The translations under genes were made by a program, and so were the position numbers. The notes under the pieces were generated by a model, which worked only from the letters and a program-made list of their open reading frames with translations, made no database searches and was not told the origin of the DNA. Of a DNA stretch of 36,577 nucleotides, positions 27,630 to 36,430 are shown in pieces. Position 1 is the stretch's first letter, and every line of letters begins with the position of its first letter. The stretch covers positions 181,934 through 218,510 of the forward strand of contig NZHC01000083.1 of NCBI GenBank assembly GCA_002689655.1, written 5' to 3'. The DNA comes from Rhodopirellula sp. Lineage in GTDB: Bacteria > Planctomycetota > Planctomycetia > Pirellulales > Pirellulaceae.

Positions 27630-30191
27630 ATGAAAAGACGTCGCTCAAAATCGTATGATAACAATCGACTGTCGGTGAGACGGTTGCGAATGGAGTCTTT
27701 GGAGCAGCGTCGGTTGTTGGCCGTGACACCACTTGGGGCGACACATCTGGATACTGGCGAATTCTTGCTCGGCAGCGTCGCCGTGACGCCGGTCCTTTTT
27801 GAAAGTAATGGATCGATTGATGCCGAGTCACAAAATTGGACTGCAGCGGAAATCGATGAAGCGCTTGCCAAGATGGGAGAAGGTGTAAATTGGTGGAGTG
27901 ACACGCTTGACGGACTCAATACGGTCCACACCGTAGATTTTGTTTTTGACAACGCCTTTGCGCTCAATCCAGTCGAGACCGGTTACGAGCCGATCGATCG
28001 GATCAGCAATGATTTCAATCTCTATGTGGGAGAATTTCTGATCGCCCAAGGTTTCGGGAATGTGGGGAGCATTGAGGAAGGAGTGAAGCAATTCAATGAC
28101 CACCAGCGCGAGCAGATGGGTACGGATTGGGCTTTCACCATCTTTATGGTTGATTCGTCTGATGACCCGGATGGTCGCTTTATCCCGGGGGGGTTTTTCC
28201 AAACGGCTTTTGCTTATGCGGGTGGTCTGTTTATGGTGACTCCGTCGACCCGGCCTGCTTCCACCATCGCACACGAAATGGGGCACATATTCTGGGCGAA
28301 GGATGAGTATCCTGGTGGCGCAACATGGACAGATCGCCGAGGTTACTACAATTCCCAAAATCTGAACGCATTTGATAATCCGACACCCGGATTTACTCAG
28401 GAAGATAGCATCATGAGCAGTGGGTTGGTGTTGGCTAATGCCTATGCTGCGAACGAGAGTCCAGACGCGACTTTGGCTATGATTGGATGGCGTGATTCTG
28501 ATGGGGATGGCGTTTTTGATCTCGCTGATGTGCCGTTGGATTTTGAAGGCGTAGGTTATTTTGATTCCTCATCGTCGACTTACTATTTCACTGGATCTGC
28601 CTCTGCTGTTCCCTTGATCAATGAGAACTCGTCAGGACCACAAAGCGATATTACGCTTAACCGTATCAGCAAGCTGCAGTATCGGTTGGACGAGGGGGTT
28701 TGGGTTACCGTGTTACAGCCTGATCAACAAAGAGCGGTTTTTGATGTAACTTTACCGATTGCTCAGGCATTTTCTTCTATTCAGTGGCGCGTCATCGATG
28801 ATGCGACTGGTGTGACAAGTGAAGTGATTGATGGAGACGCCATTTTGCCTGCCTTCTCGCTGACGAGTGGATCGGGCGTCGTTTTCCTCGACGAGGATAA
28901 TGATGATCAACGTGATTCTGCTGAACAACTGCTAGTGGGCGCAACGGTAGGTATCAAGCACATCGACGGAAGCAACCTCGTTTTCCATGAGATAGAGGCA
29001 TCGAATTATCAAACTGGGTTCCTTCCGGTCGATCTACCAGATGTTTCCCTGACCTCACAGCATCCAACTTTTGATGTAGTGTCGGTCGGTGAGTTGGTAC
29101 CGAGTGGTGTTCGGATACTTCAGCAGTTTGATGCAAATCTTGGTAACCTTGTTTTGAGAGATTCGTGGACGCAGGACCAACCGCTGTCAGCGACTTTCGA
29201 TTCGCCAGTAGGCGAAGTATCTGTTGATGTTTTTGGGGCCGCTGCGGGAAGCTTTGTGAGAATTGAGGCGATGGATGCGGCAGGCAATCTGTTGCAACGT
29301 ACCACCAGCGATTTGATTAGCTCGGATACTTTTGGCACGGTGCGAGTGAATGATCCGCTAGGAAGGATAGCCAGCGTTTTAGTTTTCGGTCATGCAGAAA
29401 CCGAAGCCCTCATTCGCGGAATTAGTTTTGGTACCAAGCCGGTGGTTAGCACCGGGCCGGCTGGAGACTGGCGTTTTGACAATTTGCCAGTAGGCCAGTA
29501 CACGGTTGACTTGACTCCGGAATTGTTGATTCATCAATTTGATCAAGCGAGTTTCACAATCGATGTGACGGAGAGCGGTAGTAGCCTTGTTCAGTCACCC
29601 GCCAGTCGCGTGGATTGCCCATTTTTCAATGCTGCACTGCCCGAAGACACCAACAAAAGTGGCAACGTGACAGTACTTGATGCTTTGACCGTTCTTAACG
29701 ATATCGCGCGGGACGGAGTCAGAGTTTTGCAGGCAAATGAGGTGCTGACGAACTACATCGATGTCAATAATGATGGCCGAGTCTCCACGTTGGATGCCCT
29801 GCTGGTCCTCAACAAAGTGGCTTTGATTTCCGCGGGTGGTGAGGGTGAAGCTGCTGATTTCGGACGGTTTCTGGCAATCCGGAATAGTGAGGCCGGTTCG
29901 AACCCTGATTTTCTGGTCATGAATTACTGCTTTGCTGCCACATCACAACGAAACCTCATTTGGGGGGTGTGGAACTATGCGGATTCCCACAGGCGTTCCG
30001 AAAGTATCGGCAGCGCGAATGCCGATAATGCCGTCTATGGGCCACTGCATCAGGCGATGCCCGCAATCGAAAATGCGTTTTTAAGGCAAACAACGGCACA
30101 AAAGCCACTTGAGGTGGATTCAGAGACTATTGATCGAGATGTGTTTGATCATCAATTCGGTCTCAAGACCACGCCGCAATCAACAGAATAA
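27630..30191 (+). CDS. Secreted putative zinc metallopeptidase with SdrD B-like and dockerin domains (853 aa)
   Basis: The N-terminus is basic and carries MESLEQRRLLAV (~residues 21-32), the motif shared with both large neighbours. A peptidase-like domain contains IAHEMGHIFWAKDEY. His215, Glu216 and His219 form an HExxH zinc site and an Asp-Glu-Tyr follows six residues later, the pattern of HExGHxxxxxxDEY peptidases resembling the M64 (IgA peptidase-like) group. After it come a segment with an Ig/Fn-like look, a SdrD B-like module starting GVVFLDEDNDDQRDSAEQLL (~residue 416) and a second small module (WRFDNLPVGQYTVDLTP). A two-part dockerin follows (~675-735: DTNKSGNVTVLDALTVLNDI and DVNNDGRVSTLDALLVLNKV), then GGEGEA. 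The C-terminal ~110 residues are not recognised. Likely exported and calcium-dependent. The substrate is unknown, but the giant neighbour or other surface proteins are candidates. Confidence 0.87.
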   Translation: MKRRRSKSYDNNRLSVRRLRMESLEQRRLLAVTPLGATHLDTGEFLLGSVAVTPVLFESNGSIDAESQNWTAAEIDEALAKMGEGVNWWSDTLDGLNTVHTVDFVFDNAFALNPVETGYEPIDRISNDFNLYVGEFLIAQGFGNVGSIEEGVKQFNDHQREQMGTDWAFTIFMVDSSDDPDGRFIPGGFFQTAFAYAGGLFMVTPSTRPASTIAHEMGHIFWAKDEYPGGATWTDRRGYYNSQNLNAFDNPTPGFTQEDSIMSSGLVLANAYAANESPDATLAMIGWRDSDGDGVFDLADVPLDFEGVGYFDSSSSTYYFTGSASAVPLINENSSGPQSDITLNRISKLQYRLDEGVWVTVLQPDQQRAVFDVTLPIAQAFSSIQWRVIDDATGVTSEVIDGDAILPAFSLTSGSGVVFLDEDNDDQRDSAEQLLVGATVGIKHIDGSNLVFHEIEASNYQTGFLPVDLPDVSLTSQHPTFDVVSVGELVPSGVRILQQFDANLGNLVLRDSWTQDQPLSATFDSPVGEVSVDVFGAAAGSFVRIEAMDAAGNLLQRTTSDLISSDTFGTVRVNDPLGRIASVLVFGHAETEALIRGISFGTKPVVSTGPAGDWRFDNLPVGQYTVDLTPELLIHQFDQASFTIDVTESGSSLVQSPASRVDCPFFNAALPEDTNKSGNVTVLDALTVLNDIARDGVRVLQANEVLTNYIDVNNDGRVSTLDALLVLNKVALISAGGEGEAADFGRFLAIRNSEAGSNPDFLVMNYCFAATSQRNLIWGVWNYADSHRRSESIGSANADNAVYGPLHQAMPAIENAFLRQTTAQKPLEVDSETIDRDVFDHQFGLKTTPQSTE

Positions 30192-30229
30192 TCGGAACCT
30201 TTTTGCTGCTTGTTGGTCTAAAGGCCAGA

Positions 30230-30245
30230 CGGGCGTTTGCGCCCG
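30230..30245 (+). repeat. GC-rich hairpin CGGGCG-TTTG-CGCCCG after the peptidase gene
   Basis: A perfect 6-bp stem with a TTTG loop begins 38 bases after the stop of the 853-residue protein gene. No T-run follows, so it would not be a classical intrinsic terminator, but it may protect the 3' end of the transcript or assist termination. Confidence 0.4.
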
Positions 30246-30264
30246 CTGCGAATGGATGCGCAAG

Positions 30265-30292
30265 TTGAGAAAACGGATGATTTAAGTAAGAT
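30265..30292 (+). promoter_or_regulatory. Possible promoter of the VCBS-repeat protein gene
   Basis: TTGAGA (30265-30270, 5 of 6 to consensus) and TAAGAT (30287-30292, 4 of 6) are spaced by 16 bases, about 127 bases before the ATG at 30419. It lies just downstream of the GC hairpin, which fits a transcript boundary between the two genes. Confidence 0.3.
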
Positions 30293-30418
30293 AGAGCAAC
30301 CCGAAACGGCCCGCGGTTTACATTGCATTGGGCTTGGAGCTGAATTTTGGCTTCGAGCGTCGAGGTTCGTTTTGACGACAATTTCCCACACGATACCCGC
30401 ATCTTCTCGAGAAAATAG

Positions 30419-33400
30419 ATGAGAAATCTGCGTAAATTCCTCTCCAATAGTCTGACGCCTCGATCGCACAAGCGTCGCAGTTCTGCAAGACGATCGCGAA
30501 ACGAGTACTCGTTGGGACGACAGCTATCGAGTGAGTCGTTGGAGAAGCGAGAGCTGTTGGCCGGTGATGTGGTGGACAATACGAGTCACAACTATCACAC
30601 ACCTTTTGATGTGAATGCTGACTACCAAATCACTGTAGGTGATGCGCTCGTTGTACTTACCCAGCTTGGCAAGCTTGGAGTGGAAGGAGAAGCAGCAGCG
30701 TCGAACGAGGAAAACCGACTCTTCCCCGATGTCAATAACGACGGACGACTTTCCGCCTCGGATGCACTCGGCGTGATCAACGCCGTGGGACGCGGCGAGG
30801 GAGTTGGTGAGTTGGTTGAGATGTTTCTCACGGCCCGAGACAAAGACGATAACGCCATCGAAACAGTCAACGGCGAGTACAACATCCCAGTTGGTGAAAA
30901 GTTTTTTCTTGAGGTGGCTTATAGTGATTTGCGGACGCCTATTGATGCTAATGGGGCATTTCAACTTAGGGCGGACGTGATTGCAAGTTTGCCTGATTAT
31001 CTGGTGCCTGTGATGCGTGAGACGCAGAGGCTACGCTTCAATCCAGAAGTCTACAGTTCTGAAAACTTGGAGAGCGTGACTTTTACTCAAGAAGGGACGG
31101 GTCTCGCCTATGTCGCACCTGCTGCAAGTTGGCAAGCGAACGATAACTTCCAAGTTCTGCTCGCCATGCAGGAGTTTGGGTATGAACTGAACACTGATTA
31201 CGTGCTGGACCCAACCCTTCAGTTCGCTGGTGGTGATAGGGGCTACCTCATTCACTGGATTGGTGATGTTTATGACGACGTCGATGTGCCGAACATCAGT
31301 ATCACTATCCAGCAGAACGGTGGCGCAGCGATGGAGGCGAGTGTCACTGAGTTCGCCCCCTTTCTAGCGGGTGCCGACACGATACTCGGTACTGCTGATG
31401 ATATTCCGAACTCTGATGCAGTGCAGTTCAATCTTGATTTGGATGTACGTACATGGAGTCCCTTTTACGGCAGCAACCAGAAACGCACTTTCTATGACTC
31501 ACTCAATACTGGTGAGTTTGATACGCAGCGAGATGATGACCCATCGCGACCTGGTTTTATCAAAGCGGGTGGCGTCGGTGCGAATAGTCCAACTGGTTTG
31601 GCGGGTGTTGACATCGGGTGGCAGGGGGCAACCCCCAATGATGCGTTCAGTTTGCCAGTTCGATTAGTTCAGCCTGTGCAGGGATTGATCGTTAATTTGA
31701 CGCCTTCCTTCGACACAGATTCCGAGTCAGTCTTGCTGTATGGAGAGTCAGAGCCAACGGACGCATCGCAGGTGGTACTGGATTCATACGATGGCACAGG
31801 TAGCCCTGTAGATACAGGCGTCCCAGGTGTGGCTCACGTCATCATCAATGCGATCGGTGAAAATCGTGACCCTGTGGTAAGCGATCAAATTGTGAAGTCG
31901 TTCACGCAGAACGTGAATCAGACAGCAGTTGATTTGCTGGAATTTGCCTCAGATCCCGACAACAATCCATTGTCCGTGGACGCCAGCAGCGTGATCGTCA
32001 CGGGTGATGTCAGCGGTTTGTTGGTGTCTGGCGATGAAGCGATTGTTGACCCAACTGAGTATTCATTTCTCGCCGAGTCCGAACAGGAAGTCATCACCAT
32101 CAGTTATGACATCGTTGACGGTGCCGGCGGTTCGGTTGCCCAACTCGCTACGATCACGGTAACCGGCCTCAATGATCCTGCGACGGCGATTACTGGTAAT
32201 GCAACTGGCAGCGTGACTGAGGATGGAATACTCATAGCCAATGGTTCGTTAACGGTTGCCGATCTCGATGCGGGTGAGGATCAAGTGCAGCCGCAAACAG
32301 ATTCAAGCGGTATCTATGGAACGTTCTCGATCGATGCTTCCGGATCTTGGACTTACTCACTGAACAACGCTGATTCCGTAGTGCAGGCATTGGCTGCTGG
32401 TGCCGCACCAACTGATACGTTTTCTGTTGTTTCCAAAGATGGTGCTGTCTCGGTTGACGTAATCGTCACGGTCAACGGGACGAATGATGCTCCAACCAAG
32501 GGTGCACCCGTTACCGCCACCTTCAGCGAGGAACAGGAAGTCACTTCAGTCGATTTGTTGACCGGGGCATCGGACATTGATCAGGGTGACGTGCTCAGCG
32601 TCGCAAACTATGCCGTTGCAAGTGGAGACGCGGTGGGTGTTGTCAAAAATGGTAATAACGTCGATGTTGACCCCGGAGCCTATGGAACGCTTGAAGATGG
32701 GCAGTCTGAGGTGATTGTTCTGGATTACGATATCAGCGACGGGAACGGTGGCTCGGTGGGACAGACCGCAACCATCACTATTACAGGCGTTTCCAACTTC
32801 TCTCCGGTAATTACCGTCGAGGTGGGTGATGGCGACACTGGCGCGGTTAATGAACAGGCAGACACAACTGGTGATGAGGTCACTGTAGCCACAGCATCAG
32901 GCACGTTGAGTTTCACCGACCAAGACCCTGATGACACGCATACAGTGGCAACCGCGGCAACCGCGCCGGGATACATCGGAACATTCTCCGCAAGTCTCAC
33001 GCCTGCAGTGAATGGTCTCGATGGTGAAGTCGTTTGGAGTTTCTCCGCTACTGATGCTGAATTAGACGAGCTCTTCGATGGCGAAGAGCGACAGCAGATC
33101 TATGAGGTCACAGTGACCGATAGCAGTAATGGCACTGATGTCCAACAGGTTGTTATCACCCTCAATGGAGCGAATGATCAGCCACAAGTTACAGGTCCTA
33201 TTGCTCGAATCTTCAACTCGGGTATGCCGGTTGAAGATATCAACTTGGTGACCAATGCAGTTGATGTCGATGGAGACGTGCTTCGTGTTGGAGATGATCC
33301 GGTTGTAATAACCGGTGGTGATGCTAGTGGAGTGTCGGTCGACCAACCTAATAACCTTGTGACGGTGACCCCATCAGCTTATGCCTCGCTTGACGTAGGC

Positions 33401-35866
33401 GAACAGGAGGTCGTCGAACTCTCCTATGCCATTGTTGATGATCATGGAGGCACTGTTGCCCAGACCGCGACCCTTACGTTCAATGGGATTAATGATCCCC
33501 CGACGCCGGGATCACCAATTTCTAGAACGTTCAGTCAGAATGACAGTGTATCGACTGTCAGTTTGATCACAGGGGCAACTGATCCTGAGAATGATACGCT
33601 AACGATCGATCAGGTATCGTTCCAGCCTGTGAACCCTATCGGATTCCAGATCGTTAACGATGATTCGGTAGAAGTGACACCCGCCGCTTATGTGTCTCTC
33701 AATGCTGAAGAGGAAATAGATATACAAATCAATTATGTCATCGATGACGGCGCTGGGAACCAGACCCCCCAGCAAACCGCGACGATCACAATCACTGGCG
33801 CGAATGATGTCGCGACCATTAATGGAGATGATACTGGAGACGTGGTCGAAGATACTGCGGTAACTAATGATTTGTTGACCACCAGTGGTCAGTTGGTGGT
33901 GAGCGATGTAGATACGGGGCAGGCGATCTTCAATACTTCCGTTACTGGTGCGGAAGGTAATCTCGGTATGCTGTTCATTACCGAAGCAGGTGAGTGGTCC
34001 TACACCGTGGACAACAATGACCCTTCGGTACAGCAGTTGGCTGCGGGAAGTCAGTTGACAGACACGTTCACCGTCGAGTCACGCGATGGCACCGCGACGA
34101 AGAATATTGTGATCACGATCACAGGTGTGAACGATATCGCAGTGATCAGCGGAAGTAATGTAGGGGCTGTGACCGAGGATGATTCGGATTCATTGAACAC
34201 TTCAGGAAATCTTACCATCACTGATGTCGATGCAGGCGAGGCTGTCTTTGACGTCACCTCCGTGGTGAAGTTAGGCTCAGAGCTTGGGAACCTGACTATT
34301 AATTCAGAAGGTCAATGGAACTACACGCTTGATAACGCCTTACCAGCGGTGCAGGAACTGCCTGCTGGTGCGACTCTCGTCGAACGTTTCGAAGTCAGGT
34401 CCTTTGATCAGGGCACAACAGAGACCATTGTGGTAACCGTCACTGGGGTTAATGACGTACCTGTATTTGGTGGCGTCACGGCCGGGTCGGTTAATGAAGA
34501 TGCAGCTGCGACGCTGGCGACTACAGGTGCGTTGACAATCCTTGATGTTGATGTAGCTGAGTCATTTGTGCAGACCACGGTCGTGCCCACAGGTGAAACG
34601 CTGGGGACGTTGGTTGTGCAAACGGATGGTGTATGGACCTATCAGGCTGATAACTCTCAAGATGACATACAGGCCCTGGTAGGCAATCAATCTATCGTGG
34701 AACGTTTCACTGTGACTTCTGCTGATGGAAGTCAAACGCAGGTTGTCACCATCACGATCAATGGGAACAACGACAACCCCGAAGCGGTTGACGATACACG
34801 CCTCGCTTTGAAAGACAGTGATGGCATCCTGATTGATGTGCTGGCCAATGACAATGCAGGGGCTGGTGGTCTGGAAGACCCAAACCAAACAATCACAATC
34901 GCGGGTGATTCACTCCAATTAAGCGAGAGTGCGACAGAAGGTGTTCCAGACGGATTCATTGCGATTGAGGATGGCAATATCCGCTATGTACCAGGCGAGG
35001 GTTTTGAAGGTACGGCGACGATCGAGTACGAAGTCTTTGATGGTGAGCTTGTTGACTCAGGGACGGTGACAGTCACGGTTGTTGATTTCGTGCCATCCAC
35101 GCTCGGTGGTAGTGTGTTTGTTGACCATGTCGAGAATTTCCGGGATGTGCGAGACAACGGTGCGGAGCCATACAGGGATGGCGTTCAAGATGACGATGAA
35201 AAGGGCTTTGCAAGCATCCGAATAAAGTTGGTTTCCGAAAATAACTACACCAATAGTCCCATCGAGCGCGAAGTTTTGACGGATGTGGACGGTAACTTTG
35301 AGTTCACAGATATCGCGCCAGGTGAATACAAGGTTGTTTACGAACATTCCGAGCAGATCAGGTACGATGGGCCTGTAGAGTATGTGGTCGATATTCCGGC
35401 TTTAGGAGATGTTCAACGCAATGATCTTAACTATGGGCTGATTGGCACTCAGGGAGCAGCAATGGCGGGTGTCGGCTTGCTTGCATCAAGCTACCTCCGC
35501 ACGAACGCTACGTTAGCTCAAATCTCGGATGGCGGACGCGAGGGAGGCTTGGTTTGTCTAGACTCAAGTGGTCAGCAAAGTTTCATGGTGCTGGGGTCCG
35601 GTTTCGAAAATGTTGAATTCGCCGAACTGGAGCTCAACGAGGCAAATGACGCTGCATTGCTGACTCTTCTTACGGAAGAAGGACAACGGCTTTCGACGAT
35701 CTTGACGGACGATTTCTTCGTGGTGAGTAACGATCAATGCGGAATTCAGTTCTTCGGCAGTTTGAATGACCATTTCTTCCAAGAAGCAGGTTCAACTGAC
35801 GGGACCCCCTTTGATGATACCCGCACCGCCGTCGATGATTTTGAGGACAACAACAACGATGCCTAA
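30419..35866 (+). CDS. Adhesin-like surface protein with N-terminal dockerin and VCBS/cadherin-like repeats (1815 aa)
   Basis: The basic N-terminus carries SESLEKRELLAG (~residues 37-48), the motif of the two preceding large proteins. Unlike in them, the dockerin-type pair is at the N-terminus (~60-125: DVNADYQITVGDALVVL and DVNNDGRLSASDALGVI), with VEGEAAAS between the halves. Residues ~140-480 form an unrecognised region. From ~482 to ~1452 nine repeats of ~105-125 residues follow, of two kinds: cadherin-like units ending 'QTATITITGxND' and VCBS units with 'SWTYSLNNADSVVQALAAG'-type cores. Another cadherin-like unit comes next (~1453-1556, DDTRLALKDSDGILIDVLAN), then a SdrD B-like module (~1561-1671; VFVDHVENFRDVRDNG, TDVDGNFEFTDIAPGEYKV). 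An acidic C-terminal region of ~140 residues ends DDFEDNNNDA. Such repeats build rigid, calcium-stiffened stalks in bacterial adhesins, so a role in attachment or the cell envelope is inferred. A clear terminator lies 73 bases after the stop. Confidence 0.9.
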   Translation: MRNLRKFLSNSLTPRSHKRRSSARRSRNEYSLGRQLSSESLEKRELLAGDVVDNTSHNYHTPFDVNADYQITVGDALVVLTQLGKLGVEGEAAASNEENRLFPDVNNDGRLSASDALGVINAVGRGEGVGELVEMFLTARDKDDNAIETVNGEYNIPVGEKFFLEVAYSDLRTPIDANGAFQLRADVIASLPDYLVPVMRETQRLRFNPEVYSSENLESVTFTQEGTGLAYVAPAASWQANDNFQVLLAMQEFGYELNTDYVLDPTLQFAGGDRGYLIHWIGDVYDDVDVPNISITIQQNGGAAMEASVTEFAPFLAGADTILGTADDIPNSDAVQFNLDLDVRTWSPFYGSNQKRTFYDSLNTGEFDTQRDDDPSRPGFIKAGGVGANSPTGLAGVDIGWQGATPNDAFSLPVRLVQPVQGLIVNLTPSFDTDSESVLLYGESEPTDASQVVLDSYDGTGSPVDTGVPGVAHVIINAIGENRDPVVSDQIVKSFTQNVNQTAVDLLEFASDPDNNPLSVDASSVIVTGDVSGLLVSGDEAIVDPTEYSFLAESEQEVITISYDIVDGAGGSVAQLATITVTGLNDPATAITGNATGSVTEDGILIANGSLTVADLDAGEDQVQPQTDSSGIYGTFSIDASGSWTYSLNNADSVVQALAAGAAPTDTFSVVSKDGAVSVDVIVTVNGTNDAPTKGAPVTATFSEEQEVTSVDLLTGASDIDQGDVLSVANYAVASGDAVGVVKNGNNVDVDPGAYGTLEDGQSEVIVLDYDISDGNGGSVGQTATITITGVSNFSPVITVEVGDGDTGAVNEQADTTGDEVTVATASGTLSFTDQDPDDTHTVATAATAPGYIGTFSASLTPAVNGLDGEVVWSFSATDAELDELFDGEERQQIYEVTVTDSSNGTDVQQVVITLNGANDQPQVTGPIARIFNSGMPVEDINLVTNAVDVDGDVLRVGDDPVVITGGDASGVSVDQPNNLVTVTPSAYASLDVGEQEVVELSYAIVDDHGGTVAQTATLTFNGINDPPTPGSPISRTFSQNDSVSTVSLITGATDPENDTLTIDQVSFQPVNPIGFQIVNDDSVEVTPAAYVSLNAEEEIDIQINYVIDDGAGNQTPQQTATITITGANDVATINGDDTGDVVEDTAVTNDLLTTSGQLVVSDVDTGQAIFNTSVTGAEGNLGMLFITEAGEWSYTVDNNDPSVQQLAAGSQLTDTFTVESRDGTATKNIVITITGVNDIAVISGSNVGAVTEDDSDSLNTSGNLTITDVDAGEAVFDVTSVVKLGSELGNLTINSEGQWNYTLDNALPAVQELPAGATLVERFEVRSFDQGTTETIVVTVTGVNDVPVFGGVTAGSVNEDAAATLATTGALTILDVDVAESFVQTTVVPTGETLGTLVVQTDGVWTYQADNSQDDIQALVGNQSIVERFTVTSADGSQTQVVTITINGNNDNPEAVDDTRLALKDSDGILIDVLANDNAGAGGLEDPNQTITIAGDSLQLSESATEGVPDGFIAIEDGNIRYVPGEGFEGTATIEYEVFDGELVDSGTVTVTVVDFVPSTLGGSVFVDHVENFRDVRDNGAEPYRDGVQDDDEKGFASIRIKLVSENNYTNSPIEREVLTDVDGNFEFTDIAPGEYKVVYEHSEQIRYDGPVEYVVDIPALGDVQRNDLNYGLIGTQGAAMAGVGLLASSYLRTNATLAQISDGGREGGLVCLDSSGQQSFMVLGSGFENVEFAELELNEANDAALLTLLTEEGQRLSTILTDDFFVVSNDQCGIQFFGSLNDHFFQEAGSTDGTPFDDTRTAVDDFEDNNNDA
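31864..34773 (+). repeat. Nine diverged tandem VCBS/cadherin-like protein repeats
   Basis: Within the 1815-residue protein, repeat borders are marked by recurring 'TGxND' or 'NGxND' ends, at about 32175, 32486, 32796, 33175, 33493, 33808, 34131, 34455 and 34773. Cadherin-like units (A) and VCBS units (V) follow the order A-V-A-V(longer)-A-A-V-V-V. The units are clearly alike in protein, for example VQALAAGAAPTDTFSV, VQQLAAGSQLTDTFTV and VQELPAGATLVERFEV. The DNA is well diverged, so the array is old and not freshly amplified. Confidence 0.8.
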
Positions 35867-35939
35867 GTGAAAGGAATCGTATTTTGAGTGGGGATGCCTC
35901 AGGTGGTAGGTTGGTATTCCTCACCGGATGGTATTGAAG

Positions 35940-35968
35940 AGCCCGGGACTTTGTTTCGGGCTTTTTTT
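35940..35968 (+). terminator. Rho-independent terminator after the VCBS-repeat protein gene
   Basis: AGCCCG and CGGGCT form a perfect 6-bp GC-rich stem around an 11-base loop, and the second arm runs into seven Ts (35962-35968). It lies 73 bases after the stop of the 1815-residue protein gene. It also sits inside the 5' part of the longest open frame of the next gene, which shows that this gene starts further downstream. Confidence 0.85.
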
Positions 35969-36001
35969 GCAGCCGAAGTACATTCATCTGGCAGTATTGG
36001 C

Positions 36002-36391
36002 ATGCATGAAATTCAATTAAGGCGACCTTGGCATCGGATGTCCGAAATGGATCGACCACCTTTGGTAGTTGATGTTCCCGATTCCTCTGCCGCGTCTGAC
36101 TGTTCAGTGACTGCAGGCGATCAGGTCATGTATCAACGTGGCTTCAATTCACCAACCGGTCTGACTGGCGAAGACATGATTGGGTTGTGCATTGGTGCAT
36201 GGCAGGGACGGTTGGTATCAGTGCAAGTCAATGGAACTCTGTTTGCACCTGCAAACGCACCTTTAGTACTCGATCTATCAAAGATCCTTTTGGGCTTCAA
36301 CAAGATCGAGATAACACTCGTATCCGATTCCGGGGAGTTGCCCCGTATCATTGGCGATGTTGTATTGCGAATTCAGCAAAAAACGAGTTGA
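36002..36391 (+). CDS. Small conserved-looking hypothetical protein (129 aa)
   Basis: No family was recognised with certainty. The frame is open from 35888, but the terminator at 35940-35968 lies in that extension, so ATG 36002 (MHEIQLRRPWHR...) is chosen. The protein has no signal peptide or membrane segment. A C-terminal half such as GRLVSVQVNGTLFAPANAPL, VLDLSKILLGFNKIEITL and IIGDVVLRIQ reads as alternating beta strands. It could be a small jelly-roll or carbohydrate-binding-like fold, where 'xVNGxxLxxxxxPLxLDLxxxLxxxNxIxIxL' patterns are common. It stands alone between the terminator and the convergent pyruvate kinase gene. Confidence 0.65.
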   Translation: MHEIQLRRPWHRMSEMDRPPLVVDVPDSSAASDCSVTAGDQVMYQRGFNSPTGLTGEDMIGLCIGAWQGRLVSVQVNGTLFAPANAPLVLDLSKILLGFNKIEITLVSDSGELPRIIGDVVLRIQQKTS

Positions 36392-36430
36392 TCTGCTTGC
36401 AATGACTTCAACTCATTTTTCTGGCAAGTC

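Noticed and set aside
30404-30413. 10-bp palindrome TTCTCGAGAA just before the ATG of the VCBS protein gene
   Set aside because: A palindrome this short is expected by chance, and no second copy was noticed.
31864-34773. Possible recent gene amplification or CRISPR-like array from the repeat rhythm
   Set aside because: The periodicity is at protein level with strongly diverged DNA, and there are no short identical repeats with spacers.
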